A stretch of 16,692 nt of DNA from Triparma columacea (Eukaryota; Sar; Bolidophyceae; Parmales; Triparmaceae): the NCBI GenBank assembly GCA_030267965.1, contig BRYA01000856.1:1-16692 (forward strand), given 5' to 3'. The translations under genes were made by a program, and so were the position numbers. This document shows, piece by piece, positions 9,001 to 16,692 of this stretch (positions are counted from its first letter, which is position 1; the number at the start of each line of letters is the position of its first letter). The notes beneath the pieces were generated by a model. It saw only the letters and a program-made list of their open reading frames with translations, made no database searches and had not been told where the DNA came from.

Positions 9001-9541
9001 GTGCGACGGGGGGGGGGGAGAGGGGGTTAAGAGATGGAGGAAGGCAGAGAGGAAGGCGGACGAGATGGTTGAGAGCACCGGCAAGAAGGAGGAGAAGGAT
9101 TGGTGGAGGGAGGAGAAGGATTGGGGGAGGCTGACGGGTAAGTTCGGGGTAGAGGGCGTCATGGCGCACCACAAGGAGTCGGGGTACTTGAGGAAGAAGA
9201 AGCTGGGGTGGTTCAAGTTTGACGAGATCGACGAGGGGGAGGAGGACGACGGGGGGGAGGAGGTCGGTCCTGCCGACTCCTTTACGCTCGTCGAGAACGG
9301 CGTCACGGGGTACAAGCGGAGGACACTGGAGAGGCTGGGGTGGGATGTCGTAACGATACCGTTCTACGAGTGGCAGGCGCTGGGGACGGAGAGGGACAAG
9401 GAGGAGTACCTGAGGACAAAGGTGGAGGAGCTGGGGGTGCCCAAGGAGAAAAAGAAAGAGATGGCTCGGGTGGGGGCACCTGCTGGAAATCGCTACAAGG
9501 ACATGGATATTTTCGACGCGATGACCTACAAAAAGTCTTAA
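6086..9541 (+). CDS. OPR-like repeat protein with C-terminal RAP domain (organellar RNA-binding)
   Basis: Exons 6086-6198, 6299-7666, 7824-8145 and 8297-9541 join into 1015 residues. RAP proteins, often with octotricopeptide (OPR) or FASTK-like helical repeats, bind and process RNA in mitochondria or plastids. Residues 1-34 are basic with no acidic residue, like an organelle presequence. About ten copies of an ANxxWxxAKL-type helix signature occur, starting near 292, 358, 397, 441, 478, 521, 558, 605, 643 and 680. The RAP domain has its first half at ~807-833 (KLAIEYNGPAHYL) and its second at ~932-973 (GYKRRTLERLGWDVVTIPFYEW), separated by ~98 extra residues rich in Lys, Glu and Trp. I chose the 6086 start because the second exon is open from 6240 but has no in-frame ATG before 6549, and splicing an upstream exon fits perfectly. 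If that exon is wrong, translation starts at 6549. Confidence 0.88.
6199..6298 (+). other. Intron 1 of the RAP gene (phase 2)
   Basis: Donor GGAGGAG|GTGAGG and acceptor ATACCACTAG|ATTC, 100 bp with a pyrimidine-rich second half. It is the only acceptor I found before 6400 that joins the 6086 ORF in phase with the long second exon. Retention puts TGA directly after codon AGG. Confidence 0.75.
6584..6631 (+). repeat. Four 12-bp tandem repeats inside the RAP coding sequence
   Basis: The unit CCTTAGTGGCAA and close variants occurs four times head to tail and encodes LSGS/LSGN steps. The period is a multiple of three, so copy-number change would keep the frame. It lies in the disordered N-terminal region, ahead of the helical repeats. 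Confidence 0.95.
7667..7823 (+). other. Intron 2 of the RAP gene (phase 2), with assembly ambiguity
   Basis: Donor GGATAG|GTGAGG and acceptor TCTCCCACTAG|ACTAAA; CTAAC at 7746-7750. The nominal length of 157 bp is unreliable because of the G-run/N/C-run inside. The frame continues as ADR-LKSEIES across the junction. Confidence 0.85.
7683..7727. other. G19-N-CCG-C22 homopolymer block with an undetermined base
   Basis: Nineteen G, one N at 7702, CCG, then 22 C. A G-run meeting a C-run at an N is typical of a stalled or joined read pair over a homopolymer, though a real G/C hairpin in the intron is possible. It lies wholly within RAP intron 2, so the protein is not affected. Confidence 0.9.
8146..8296 (+). 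other. Intron 3 of the RAP gene (phase 0), tandem acceptor
   Basis: Donor AACCTTCAG|GTGAGA; acceptor CCCCCCAG|CTTCAG with a second in-frame acceptor 6 bp on (at 8302). Choosing the second removes Leu-Gln. CTAAC lies at 8241-8245. The hexamer CTTCAG occurs at both exon edges. Confidence 0.85.
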
Positions 9542-9677
9542 AAGGAAGTGGGGGGTGGGTGATGTTGTAAGGGTTACCCTTTGTTAGAATGAATCTGCTT
9601 CTTTCCTATTCCTTCGTCAGGATTTGAGTCCAGGATTGGAAACAGGAATAACAAGGCAAAAGCAAAATTGACTTGAA

Positions 9678-11274
9678 ATGGGGGTCCTTTTCTTTCTGTT
9701 CCTACTATTAATAGTGCCGTCATCATGCTTTGTATCATCATCTTTATCGTTAAGGAGTAGAAATAGTGCAACATACATAACAACACACCTATACACAAAG
9801 AAATCACAGCACACCAGCGATGATAATGCACCGACTAGCAGCCCACAAAAGCTCTCTAGCATCAAGAAAGAGGAGAGAAAACTACTGGAACAGTTAGCAC
9901 AAGTTAGAAGTATGAAGTTAGCCAAGCTGAGAGAGCGTCCTCAGGTCAGTCCGTCCATTTAGGTCCATTTAGGTCCATCCATCCACTCTAGTCTCCACTA
10001 TTATGCTCTTCAACACCTCTTCTTCAGCGTCATTACGGTCAAATTCACGTTCATAGATACAACTTGATGCAACGCTTCTACCATAGCGATTATAGACCTA
10101 ATTAACCGACCGAACAGCTACAATTGCCTCCATTAAAAAAAGGAATTTAAAAGGAATTTAAAAGACTACTACAACCCCCACTAACCCCTCACCTCACCCG
10201 CCATATCCACAGAGAATAGCAGTCATAGGGTTCGGTCGCTTCGGCCAGTTCATAGCAAAGACATTCCAAAAGTACGGCGAGGTAGTCGCAATCTCTCGCT
10301 CAGACTACTCCTCAGAGGCCCAGCAGATGGGAGTGGAGTACCACCCTCTCTCTGAGCTATCCTCCCTCCTCCCCAAGTTGGACGTCGTTGTGCTGGCTTG
10401 CTCCATATTATCCTTCGAGAAGACTGTTTCCACCCTCTTCAAGTCCATCCCCTCCACCACTACCGCAGACCTCCCCCTAGTCGTGGACGTTCTCTCTGTT
10501 AAGGAGCACCCCAGGCGCGTCCTCCTCAACAAGATACCCCCCCACTTCGACATCCTCTGCACCCACCCCATGTTCGGCCCAGAGTCTGGAAAGAACGGCT
10601 GGTCCGGTCTGAACTTTGTCTACGAGCGCACGCGCATCGCTGGCGTCGTGGACTACGGCACCGAGTCCGCCACGGCATCCCAGCTCAAGACCGCCGACAC
10701 CGACTACGCCGTCGACAGGTGCGAGAGGTTCCTGAGCATCTTCGAGGAGGAGGGCTGCAAGATGGTGAACCTAAGCTGCGAGGCCCACGACACGGCCGCC
10801 GCCAACTCACAGTTCATCACGCACCTGGTGGGGAGGATACTCGGGAGGCAGGGACTGGACTACACGCCGATAGACACCAAGGGTTTCGAGTCCGTAATGA
10901 AGCTGATAGAGTCCACCAACTCTGACTCCTTCGACCTGTTCTACGGCCTGTACAAGTACAACGCCAACTCCATGGACACGATACTGAAGATGAAGAGGGC
11001 GATGGACGACGTGGAGGAGGGGCTGAAGATCATGGAGAGGGAGGACGTTAACGCGCCGGGGTGGGGGGGGGGGGGGATGGGGGGGGAGGCCAGCCTGCTG
11101 GACTTGTGAGTGAAGAGGGGGAGGGTGCGCCATAACCCCTTATGCTATATATATATATATGCTACCTCGCACGCGCTAACACCCTCCTCAACTCAACCCC
11201 CACCCTTTCTCCCCCTCTCCCCCTTCAGTGCCAGAGGACCCAAACAGGGGAGGGAGGACGACCTTGGAGTGTGA
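9678..11274 (+). CDS. Arogenate dehydrogenase (TyrA, plant type), plastid-targeted
   Basis: Exons 9678-9944, 10213-11105 and 11229-11274 give 401 residues. The enzyme oxidatively decarboxylates arogenate to tyrosine with NADP+, the last step of plastid tyrosine synthesis. Residues 1-17 are a strong signal peptide; SSC|FVSSS (cleavage before F18) matches the heterokont plastid ASAF-type junction, followed by a Ser/Thr/Lys-rich transit peptide. A short charged helix (~61-87) links to the catalytic part. The Rossmann motif is GFGRFG (95-100), with SRSDYS (118-123) after strand 2, which suggests NADP(H). Further signatures are VDVLSVKE (180-187), CTHPMFGPESGK (205-216), HDTAAANSQFITH (281-293), TPIDTKGFES (308-317) and SDSFDLFYGL (327-336). 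The C-terminus is uncertain: without the last splice it ends LLDL at 11109; spliced, it gains ~15 residues. The Gly-rich run near 373-380 sits on a G homopolymer. Confidence 0.93.
9953..9978 (+). repeat. 10-bp tandem repeat (GTCCATTTAG)n in intron
   Basis: Two full copies and a six-base partial third of GTCCATTTAG lie just inside the donor of arogenate dehydrogenase intron 1. No function is apparent. Confidence 0.85.
10138..10159 (+). repeat. 11-bp tandem duplication (AAAAGGAATTT) in intron
   Basis: Two perfect adjacent copies, 22 bp before the CTAAC of the same intron. This may be simple replication slippage. Confidence 0.85.
11106..11228 (+). other. Probable intron 2 of the arogenate dehydrogenase gene (phase 2)
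   Basis: Donor GACTT|GTGAGT (perfect consensus), CTAAC at 11176-11180, pyrimidine tract, acceptor CCCCCTTCAG|TGCC; 123 bp. The donor contains the TGA that otherwise ends the ORF at 11107-11109. A second acceptor at 11234 is also in phase. Confidence 0.65.
11146..11160. repeat. TA dinucleotide microsatellite
   Basis: A run of alternating T and A, 15 bases long, in the probable second intron of the arogenate dehydrogenase gene. Confidence 0.9.
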
Positions 11275-11394
11275 CAAGGGAGAAGGAGGAGGAGGAGGAG
11301 GCGAGTGGAGAAACGCCCGCTAAATTTTGTGAACGATACTGCTAAATAAGAAACGCTAACGCTGTGGTCATCATGTCATGTATATATAGCCATT
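11275..11394. other. Convergent intergenic spacer
   Basis: These 120 bp separate the 3' ends of the arogenate dehydrogenase (plus) and NEK kinase (minus) genes. It is presumed to hold both 3' UTRs and polyadenylation sites, so the transcripts may overlap tail to tail. No canonical AATAAA stands out. Confidence 0.3.
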
Positions 11395-14300
11395 CTATTC
11401 TTTCAGTACCTTCTCAAAGGGATTCTTCTTCCCCCCGTCCCCTCCCCTTCCCTCGCCCCTCCTTTCCTTTGCCCTCCTCACCCAGCTGTTCTCCCCTCCC
11501 TTCAGCTGTGGTGCTCCCCTCCCTCCATCATCCTCATCGTCCGTTGCCTTGACCCCCTCCTCCTCCATCTTCATGGCCCTTTCTTCCTCTTCCGACTCAT
11601 CCTTCCCTTCCCCCCGGCGTTCCCTGTTCAACTTAAACGCCGGCTTCCCGAACGCGGGCTTCGCGAACTCCTGCTTGATGTTCTCGAGCCTGTTCACGAG
11701 GGTGTTGATCCCCTCCCCCTTCCCTCCGCCCCCCTCTTTCACACCCCCTCCCCCCGCCTTGCTGCTGCTCCTTCGAACCATTACCTTAGGCTCCTTTCTG
11801 ATCTTCCCCCCGGGCGTTCTAACCCCTGCGGCACCCGCTGCCGCCGCCCCTCCGTCCCCCCAAACCCCAGCGTCGCTTCCTTTCCTCCTCAGAGTCGTCA
11901 GCACGTTCTGTTTCTCCTTCTCTCCCTTATCCCACCCCTTCCTCCCAGTCTTTTTCCCTATCGCCTTGACCCCTCCCGCGTCCTTCACCTTGCTGAGGGC
12001 CTCCTCCTCCTCGACCCTCGCCCTCCTCCTCGCCTCCTCCCTCTCCTTCGCCCTCATCTCATGCTTGGCCCTCAGAGCGTCCATCTTAGCGTCCCTCTTC
12101 CTCTCAATCTCACCAGCCTTTGCCTTGGATACTGACGGGGACATGTCGATTTCGATCATTACGCTGGCTGGGGCTGGGGACGATATGCTGCTTCTGACGC
12201 GCTCTGAACCTCCTCCAGCTACGTCAAATCCTCCACCTCCAACTCTATCGCCGTTGCCACCCCGCGGTGGTGATACAGGCGGTGAAATGTTATGCTGTGC
12301 ATTCCCCTCCTCATTCCCCCGATCATTTCCTCCATTATACATCCTCGGTGGCATCATAACCCCCATTCCCCCTCCCATAACCATTTCCTCCTCATCATCG
12401 TCGCTGTCCATGTTTTTACTGTTCTCCCTGCTAAGCCTTTCCATCTTCAAGCTCCGCACGAGCTCCTCCATCTCCTTGACTTCCTCCTCGTCCACTTCGT
12501 TGGCCCCTATATTCGCCACGTCTATGTTCGCTATTGGGAGTGTATTCTCACCCCGAAACACAATCTCCTCTTCAATATCCTCCTCGTCCTCCTCCTCGTC
12601 ACCGGGGGCCTCAATTGCAGTGTGAATTGAAGCCATTAATTTGCCTGTATTCCCGCCCCTTACAATCATCCCCTCGTCCTCATCGTCCTCATCGTCGTCA
12701 TCGTCGTCATCCAGCCCCCCCTCGGCCTCAGCCAGCGCTGCAGCGAGACCCTCAACGTCCGCCTCGCCCCCTCCGCCATCGCCAACAGAGATTTCAATCT
12801 CCGTATTTATCGGGATTTCGTCGCTCTCCACCACATTTTCCTCTTCGTCGACCTCCACTACCTCCTCCTCCTTTCTCTCATCGGCGTCCTCCATCCTCTT
12901 CTTGAGTTTCTCCGCGAGCATCTGTTTCTCCCTCGCGATCTGCTTGTAAGCGTCTTCGTACGCCTGCTTCTTCTTCGCCTCTTCCACCTGCCTCTGAAGT
13001 TCCGCGCTCCTCCTAACCTCCGCCGCGCTGCTCCCCTTCCTTTCCCTGCCTTGGTCTCTCCCCGCAGCGGCACCTCTCCCGTGAATCTCCTCAGCCTCGT
13101 ACCGCTGCTTCGCTGCCAGTGCGAGCTGCCTGTTCTGGAAGAACACAGCCCTAACTTCATCCTGTCGCCTAGCCAAGTCCAGCTGCTCCTTCCGTGCCAT
13201 CTCCTCCTTCTCCCTCTTTGAGTTCATCTCGTTCATCCTCCTCTTGAATTCATCTGCGCCAACGTCTCCCCTGCCGACACCTCCGACGTCCTCTCGGCCC
13301 AGGTCGTAGCTGGCGCGAACCTTGTTCTTGGCAGCCTGCGCCCTCCTCCACTCCCACTCCTCTGCCGGGTTGGCGAACCTCCCTCCCCCGAACATCGGTG
13401 ATTCGCCCGGGTTCTGCAACTGTCCTCCCCCCCCTCCCCCCCCTCCCCCGTAACCGCCATAACCACCCCCGTAACCGCCGTAAGCACTTTGCTGCTCCCG
13501 CTGCTCCCTTTGTAAATCGCTGAGCTCCCTCTGCCTCCTCAGCTGGTACTCCGAGTTGTCCTTCATCTGCTTTAGCCTCATCTTAGCCACCGCGGCCTCC
13601 CTCTTCGCCTCCCACGCCGACTGTCCCCCATCCGCTCCTGCCGCCCTTGCTACTGCGTTCTCCTCTTCTCTGACGATCCTCCGTTGCTGTGCTTCGTACT
13701 CCATCTTGGCTTCCTCGATCTCGCGCTCCAGCTTGTCCTGCTCCTTGAGCATCCAACCGTCCCGGCCTGAGTAGACATCATGAGCGTTCTGAGCCTCACT
13801 TGCACCTGATACATCAACCCAGTCCCTCAGTACGCTCGGCTTCCTACTTTCCCTAACAATCGCCGGCGGTTTCCTTCCATCTAGCAAGTTCCCGTCGTCA
13901 AAACCGGCCCCCCCCTTCGCCGCCTCCATAACCTCTCTTCTCTTCCTCTCAATCATGTCCTGTTTGAGCTTCTTCATTGCTTCCCTCTCCCTCTCCTTCG
14001 CCCTTTGTTGCCTGGCTGCAGCTACGCGAGCCTCTTCGGCAGCGTACTCAGAGGCGCGTCGTTCCAGCGCCTCCTGCTTCTTTTTCTAGGGGGAAAACCA
14101 AGCGACGGTCAAAAATGGAGTTAGAACTGCTGCGGGCACCTCGAACTTTCAAATACACTTCCCCACACTTACCTGCCCGGCTCTGAACTCCTCCATCTTC
14201 TCCATCCTGATCCTTTCCTTGTTGGCCTTCTCCGCGGCCTGCTGGTTCTGGTTCCTCCTGTACTGCTCCGCTGCCCTCGCTCTGATCGCGTTCTGCTCGT

Positions 14301-15540
14301 TCCCCAAAGCGCTCCTGTTTCTCTGCTGCGCGTGCTGCTGCTGGTTCACCTGCCTCCTGTACTCGTCCGCCTGCTGTTTGATCTTGCTGGGCGGGAGCTT
14401 GGGGTTGAAGTTGGAGGGCGGCAGGTTCGCTGAGGCTGCGATTCCCGCCCCGCCGTTGTTGCCGGCCGTCGATGGCTTTGCGTCCCCCTCCATCCCCCCC
14501 GTCCCTTGCTTGATGGTGTGGCTCAAAAGGGAGCTTATGTGCCCCTGCACATAGTCACTCCTGAGAATGGCGACGACGGAGGGCCTGACGACGGGCTTCT
14601 TGTTGAGGAGTGAGGTCGCCAGGAGGCGCAGCTGGGACGAAAACGTGGACGGCAGGGGCTTCGGCTCCTTCGTCATGATACGGTGGGCGAGGGCCGGCAG
14701 GTTCCTGGCCTGGAAAGGCAAATCCAGAGCAGCGATCTCATAAAGCACGCATCCCAGGCTCCACACGTCGCTCTTTTTTCCGTATGGCTTGTCCTCGCAT
14801 ATCTCGGGGCTCAGGTAGTACGGCGTTCCTATCTGGGTCCTGGCCACGTCCCCCGTATTGTCGAGGACCTTGGCGATGCCGAAGTCACCTAGCTTTACGA
14901 CCCCTTTCTTGGTGAGGAAGATGTTCTGGGACTTGAGGTCGCGGTGGAGGATCTTCCTGCTGTGCACGTGCTTCAGGGCGAGGCAGATCTGCACGAACAT
15001 GTTCATGACCTCGTTCTCCGTGAAGGGCTTCCTGGCCTTCTTTCGCCTACTTATGGCTCCTGAAAGGTCGCCCCCGTCAGCATAGTCCATCACAATGTAG
15101 AGAATGTCGTTCCTGGGGGCGTTAAGGAACGATTCGACGTAGGAGCAAATGTTGGAGTGGTGCATTGACGCCAGCACTATGGGGATGTGGTTGGGTGGGG
15201 GGGGTGGGGTTGAGTCGTCAAGTGCAGCGACGACATTAACGGTGCGCACAGGCACTTGGTGCGCTAGAGACTCTCCATAGACACCGCAACCCTTTCCTTG
15301 CTTCATGCTTCGCTCTTTGCCCCACTCTTAACCCCTCTCATCCCCCCCCCTTTACCCACCTGTAGCCTCGGCTATGCTAGTCGCCTTCTCCTTCTTGCTC
15401 AAATGTCCTATCTGAATCTCCTTCATGACGAAGTACTGAGCCTTGGCTCCCTTGATCTTCACCAGCAAAGCCTTCCCGAACGACCCTTGTCCTAACGTCT
15501 TGCATATCTGGTACTTATTGAGCTGTGATGCCTTGGACAT
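11395..15540 (-). CDS. NEK1-like NIMA-related Ser/Thr kinase with long charged tail
   Basis: Exons 15540-15360, 15176-14173 and 14085-11395 give 1291 residues. NEK kinases act at centrosomes, basal bodies and cilia and in the cell cycle. The kinase domain (~8-270) is complete: G-loop GQGSFG (17-22), VMK Lys40, Glu58 in helix C, HRDLKSQN (138-145), DFG (158-160) and the NEK1-type activation segment TQIGTPYYLSPE (174-185). The first intron falls between helix C and VLASMHHSN (61-69). The tail (~290-1291) has long Arg/Lys/Glu/Gln helices likely to form coiled coils (~310-590 and ~650-830), a Tyr/Gly repeat (~597-616), a poly-Asp/Glu run (~853-868) and Pro/Ser-rich stretches. Kinase at the N-terminus plus a basic coiled-coil tail resembles animal NEK1, so NEK1/NEK5-like is the best guess; the subfamily needs a tree. 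Long plus-strand frames opposite the tail are antisense shadows. Confidence 0.93.
14086..14172 (-). other. Intron 2 of the NEK kinase gene (phase 0)
   Basis: Donor GGGCAG|GTAAGT, the only textbook GTAAGT donor here; acceptor TTTTCCCCCTAG|AAAAAG; 87 bp; CTAAC at 14120-14124. It joins EEFRAGQ to KKKQEALERR. Confidence 0.94.
15177..15359 (-). other. Intron 1 of the NEK kinase gene (phase 1)
   Basis: Donor GCTACAG|GTGGGT, acceptor ATCCCCATAG|TGCTGG, 183 bp with a C-rich tract before the acceptor. Splicing yields IAEAT-VLASMHH, which matches NEK kinases. Part of it reads open upstream of exon 2, so an ATG at 15304-15306 can be mistaken for a start. Confidence 0.92.
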
Positions 15541-16193
15541 CCTACTGTGCCAAGTTGGGTGAGAGAGTACTGGCCTCGGAGGAGATATTGAACAGACTAG
15601 TGTCAAGAGGCAACCTAGCAAAGGTTGGATTTAGCGGGGACTGAGACACCTTATGGGGGAAAGGATAAGAGAGGAAACCAATGGGATTAAACGGGCCCTG
15701 GAGGTCGGGGTATAGCTATGGTGGTATAGCGAGAGAGAATCTTGAGGGAATGAGGTCTATAAAAGTCAATTGATTTACTACTGGAATCAAGAAATCTCCC
15801 AATTTGAGTTTCTGCAGTTTGGGGGGGTGGCTTGGGGGTCTAGATCGCAAATTTGAACAACGGTTATTTGAGAATACATTAGTTGTAGTATCAGAGGCGA
15901 GGAGATGGCATAAATTAAGCCTCATAAACGTTGCTTCAAAACAATAAAATATAATAGAATAACTCATTTTCAGGAAGTGCTCTAGCGTGTCTCTGGTAGA
16001 TCGAAATTATCTTACTCATCCACAACATCGTAATCCCTGACGCTGCCAAATTTTCGGCACGTCTTTCGTTCTCTTTGTGCTTTTTGATAACCCAATCATA
16101 ACTGCAAAATCGGACAGCACACCGGTCCCCCCAAAGGATCAAGGATGGCCAAGCAATCTTTTTTTTAATAACTTCATACTTCAATTCTTAATT
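15541..16193. promoter_or_regulatory. Divergent promoter region between NEK kinase and secreted-protein genes
   Basis: These 653 bp lie between two head-to-head starts, about 58% AT by eye. They contain a plus-strand TATAAAAG at 15758-15765, too far from either ATG to be an ordinary core element without a long leader. A plus-strand CCAAT at 16092-16096 lies ~100 bp upstream of the secreted-protein ATG, preceded by a T-run. Minus-strand open frames exist but are AT-biased and lack family motifs. No RNA gene recognised. Confidence 0.35.
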
Positions 16194-16692
16194 ATGAAGT
16201 TCTTCGCTGTCGCTGTTGCCCTCGTTGTCTCTCATCAAGTCTATGCCGACCTTCCTTCGTGTCAGATGTGAGTATTGTACCTTGGGGAGGATGTTTTTTT
16301 CAACCCCCTCAATCCTCGTGTCGCAAGAAAGGAAATTGTGTTTTCCCCCTCAATCCTCGTGTCGCAAGAAAGGAAGTTGTGTTTTCTCATTTCACCCTCC
16401 CCTCTCGTCTCCTTTCACCCTTTCTCACCCTTAAATCTCTCTCCCGTGTCCTTAAAGCTACTCCAACAACCAGTGCATGGGAGATGCCATCGAGACAGAC
16501 GCTTCTTTTGAGGCCAACAGATGGTTCACCCCCGCAAGGGGAAGCAAGGACTGGCAGGAGGGCTTCCAGGATCACTCGCACCTGGTGGGTTTTGCAACTG
16601 TCACCTACAATAGCGACATGACTTCCGCGACGGTATCTGTGACGGCCACTCACAAGAGCAACGCTACGATCACTTACTCCTTCGATGGGGGG
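16194..16692 (+). CDS. Secreted protein of unknown function (3' end outside window)
   Basis: Exon 1 is 16194-16267; exon 2 starts at 16458 and stays open to the right edge, giving 103 residues. Residues 1-~19 are a clear signal peptide (MKFFAVAVALVV..., probable cleavage VYA|DLPSC). The mature part starts with a Cys (C23) and another follows shortly (C31), then GDAIETDASFEANRWF, GSKDWQEGF and a Thr/Ser/Val-rich region of alternating residues (TVTYNSDMTSATVSVTATH) suggesting beta-strands. This looks like an extracellular or cell-surface protein; I do not recognise the family. Splicing CAGAT|GTGAGT to TTAAAG|CTACTCC is phase 2 and is the only joining I found that keeps a long open frame. Confidence 0.78.
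16268..16457 (+). other. Intron 1 of the secreted-protein gene (phase 2)
   Basis: Donor CAGAT|GTGAGT, acceptor GTCCTTAAAG|CTAC, 190 bp, with an internal 41-bp tandem duplication and a pyrimidine-rich 3' half. Retention gives ATG then TGA immediately. Confidence 0.8.
16304..16385 (+). repeat. 41-bp tandem duplication in an intron
   Basis: Two adjacent 41-bp copies beginning CCCCCTCAATCCTCGTGTCG (16304-16344 and 16345-16385) differ at one base (A versus G in GGAAATTG/GGAAGTTG). Near identity suggests a recent duplication. Confidence 0.95.

Larger units (their letters stand above)
9945..10212 (+). other. Intron 1 of the arogenate dehydrogenase gene (phase 0)
   Basis: Donor CCTCAG|GTCAGT, acceptor TATCCACAG|AGAATA, 268 bp, with CTAAC at 10181-10185 about 30 nt before the acceptor. 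It separates the targeting leader (exon 1) from the catalytic enzyme (exon 2). Two small tandem repeats lie inside. Confidence 0.92.

Noticed and set aside
9574..9925. Minus-strand frames of 85 and 102 residues at the arogenate dehydrogenase start
   Set aside because: They are antisense to a well-supported signal-peptide exon; the apparent hydrophobicity is the complement of that exon and spacer.
11101..11109. A prephenate dehydrogenase (bacterial TyrA) assignment
   Set aside because: The CTHPMFGPESGK and SDSFDLFYGL signatures and overall order match plant arogenate dehydrogenases; no chorismate mutase or ACT domain is present.
11549..12625. Plus-strand 358-residue Ser/Pro/Leu-rich frame
   Set aside because: Antisense to the NEK tail. 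GC-rich, purine-biased coding DNA leaves the opposite strand open; its composition mirrors the tail codons and it has no domain motifs.
14149..15306. NEK exon 2 starting independently at an ATG at 15304-15306
   Set aside because: That start would drop the G-loop and ATP-binding lysine. Those are encoded by 15540-15360 and splice in phase to residue 61.
15716..16184. Two minus-strand frames of ~82 residues upstream of the NEK gene
   Set aside because: They lie in AT-rich intergenic DNA, have no motif, no splice link to the kinase and no supporting composition. A short gene here cannot be fully excluded.

Overview
The window is nuclear DNA from a photosynthetic eukaryote, most likely a heterokont (ochrophyte) alga such as a bolidophyte, pelagophyte or relative. 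Reasons: spliceosomal introns of 87 to 272 bp; a plant-type arogenate dehydrogenase whose N-terminus is a signal peptide followed by a Cys|Phe-Val-Ser junction, the heterokont plastid-import arrangement; an NhaD antiporter of the chloroplast class; an OPR/RAP organelle RNA-binding protein; and a GW-type short module that I associate with diatoms and oomycetes. The species cannot be fixed from the sequence alone.

There are seven genes, left to right. (1) A low-complexity protein with one GW module, minus strand, running off the left edge (1-1080). (2) A single-exon TBC Rab-GAP, minus strand (1370-2542). (3) A four-exon NhaD Na+/H+ antiporter with an N-terminal pair of CBS domains and a predicted plastid-targeting leader, minus strand (2716-5639). 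(4) A four-exon OPR-repeat/RAP-domain protein, plus strand (6086-9541), divergent from gene 3. (5) Plastid arogenate dehydrogenase, plus strand, two or three exons (9678-11109 or -11274). (6) A three-exon NEK1-like kinase with a ~1,000-residue charged tail, minus strand (11395-15540), converging on gene 5. (7) A secreted protein of unknown function, plus strand, running off the right edge (16194-16692+).

I reconstructed eleven introns by hand from reading frame, splice sites and protein-family continuity. They are GT-AG, mostly have C-rich tracts before the acceptor, and about half carry a CTAAC branchpoint-like motif. The genes do not form an operon or one pathway. Genes 3 and 5, and possibly 4, share an organelle theme: ion homeostasis, tyrosine synthesis and organelle RNA handling. 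Genes 2 and 6 belong to membrane traffic and cilium/cell-cycle signalling. I saw no tRNA, rRNA, CRISPR array, transposase or obvious integrated element.

Most notable are the CBS-NhaD fusion, a ~98-residue insertion that splits the RAP domain, a phase-linked donor pattern in which all five phase-2 introns place TGA directly after the exon, and one intron flanked by a 6-bp direct repeat that resembles a recent intron insertion. A G-run/N/C-run at 7683-7727 is probably an assembly weakness inside an intron.
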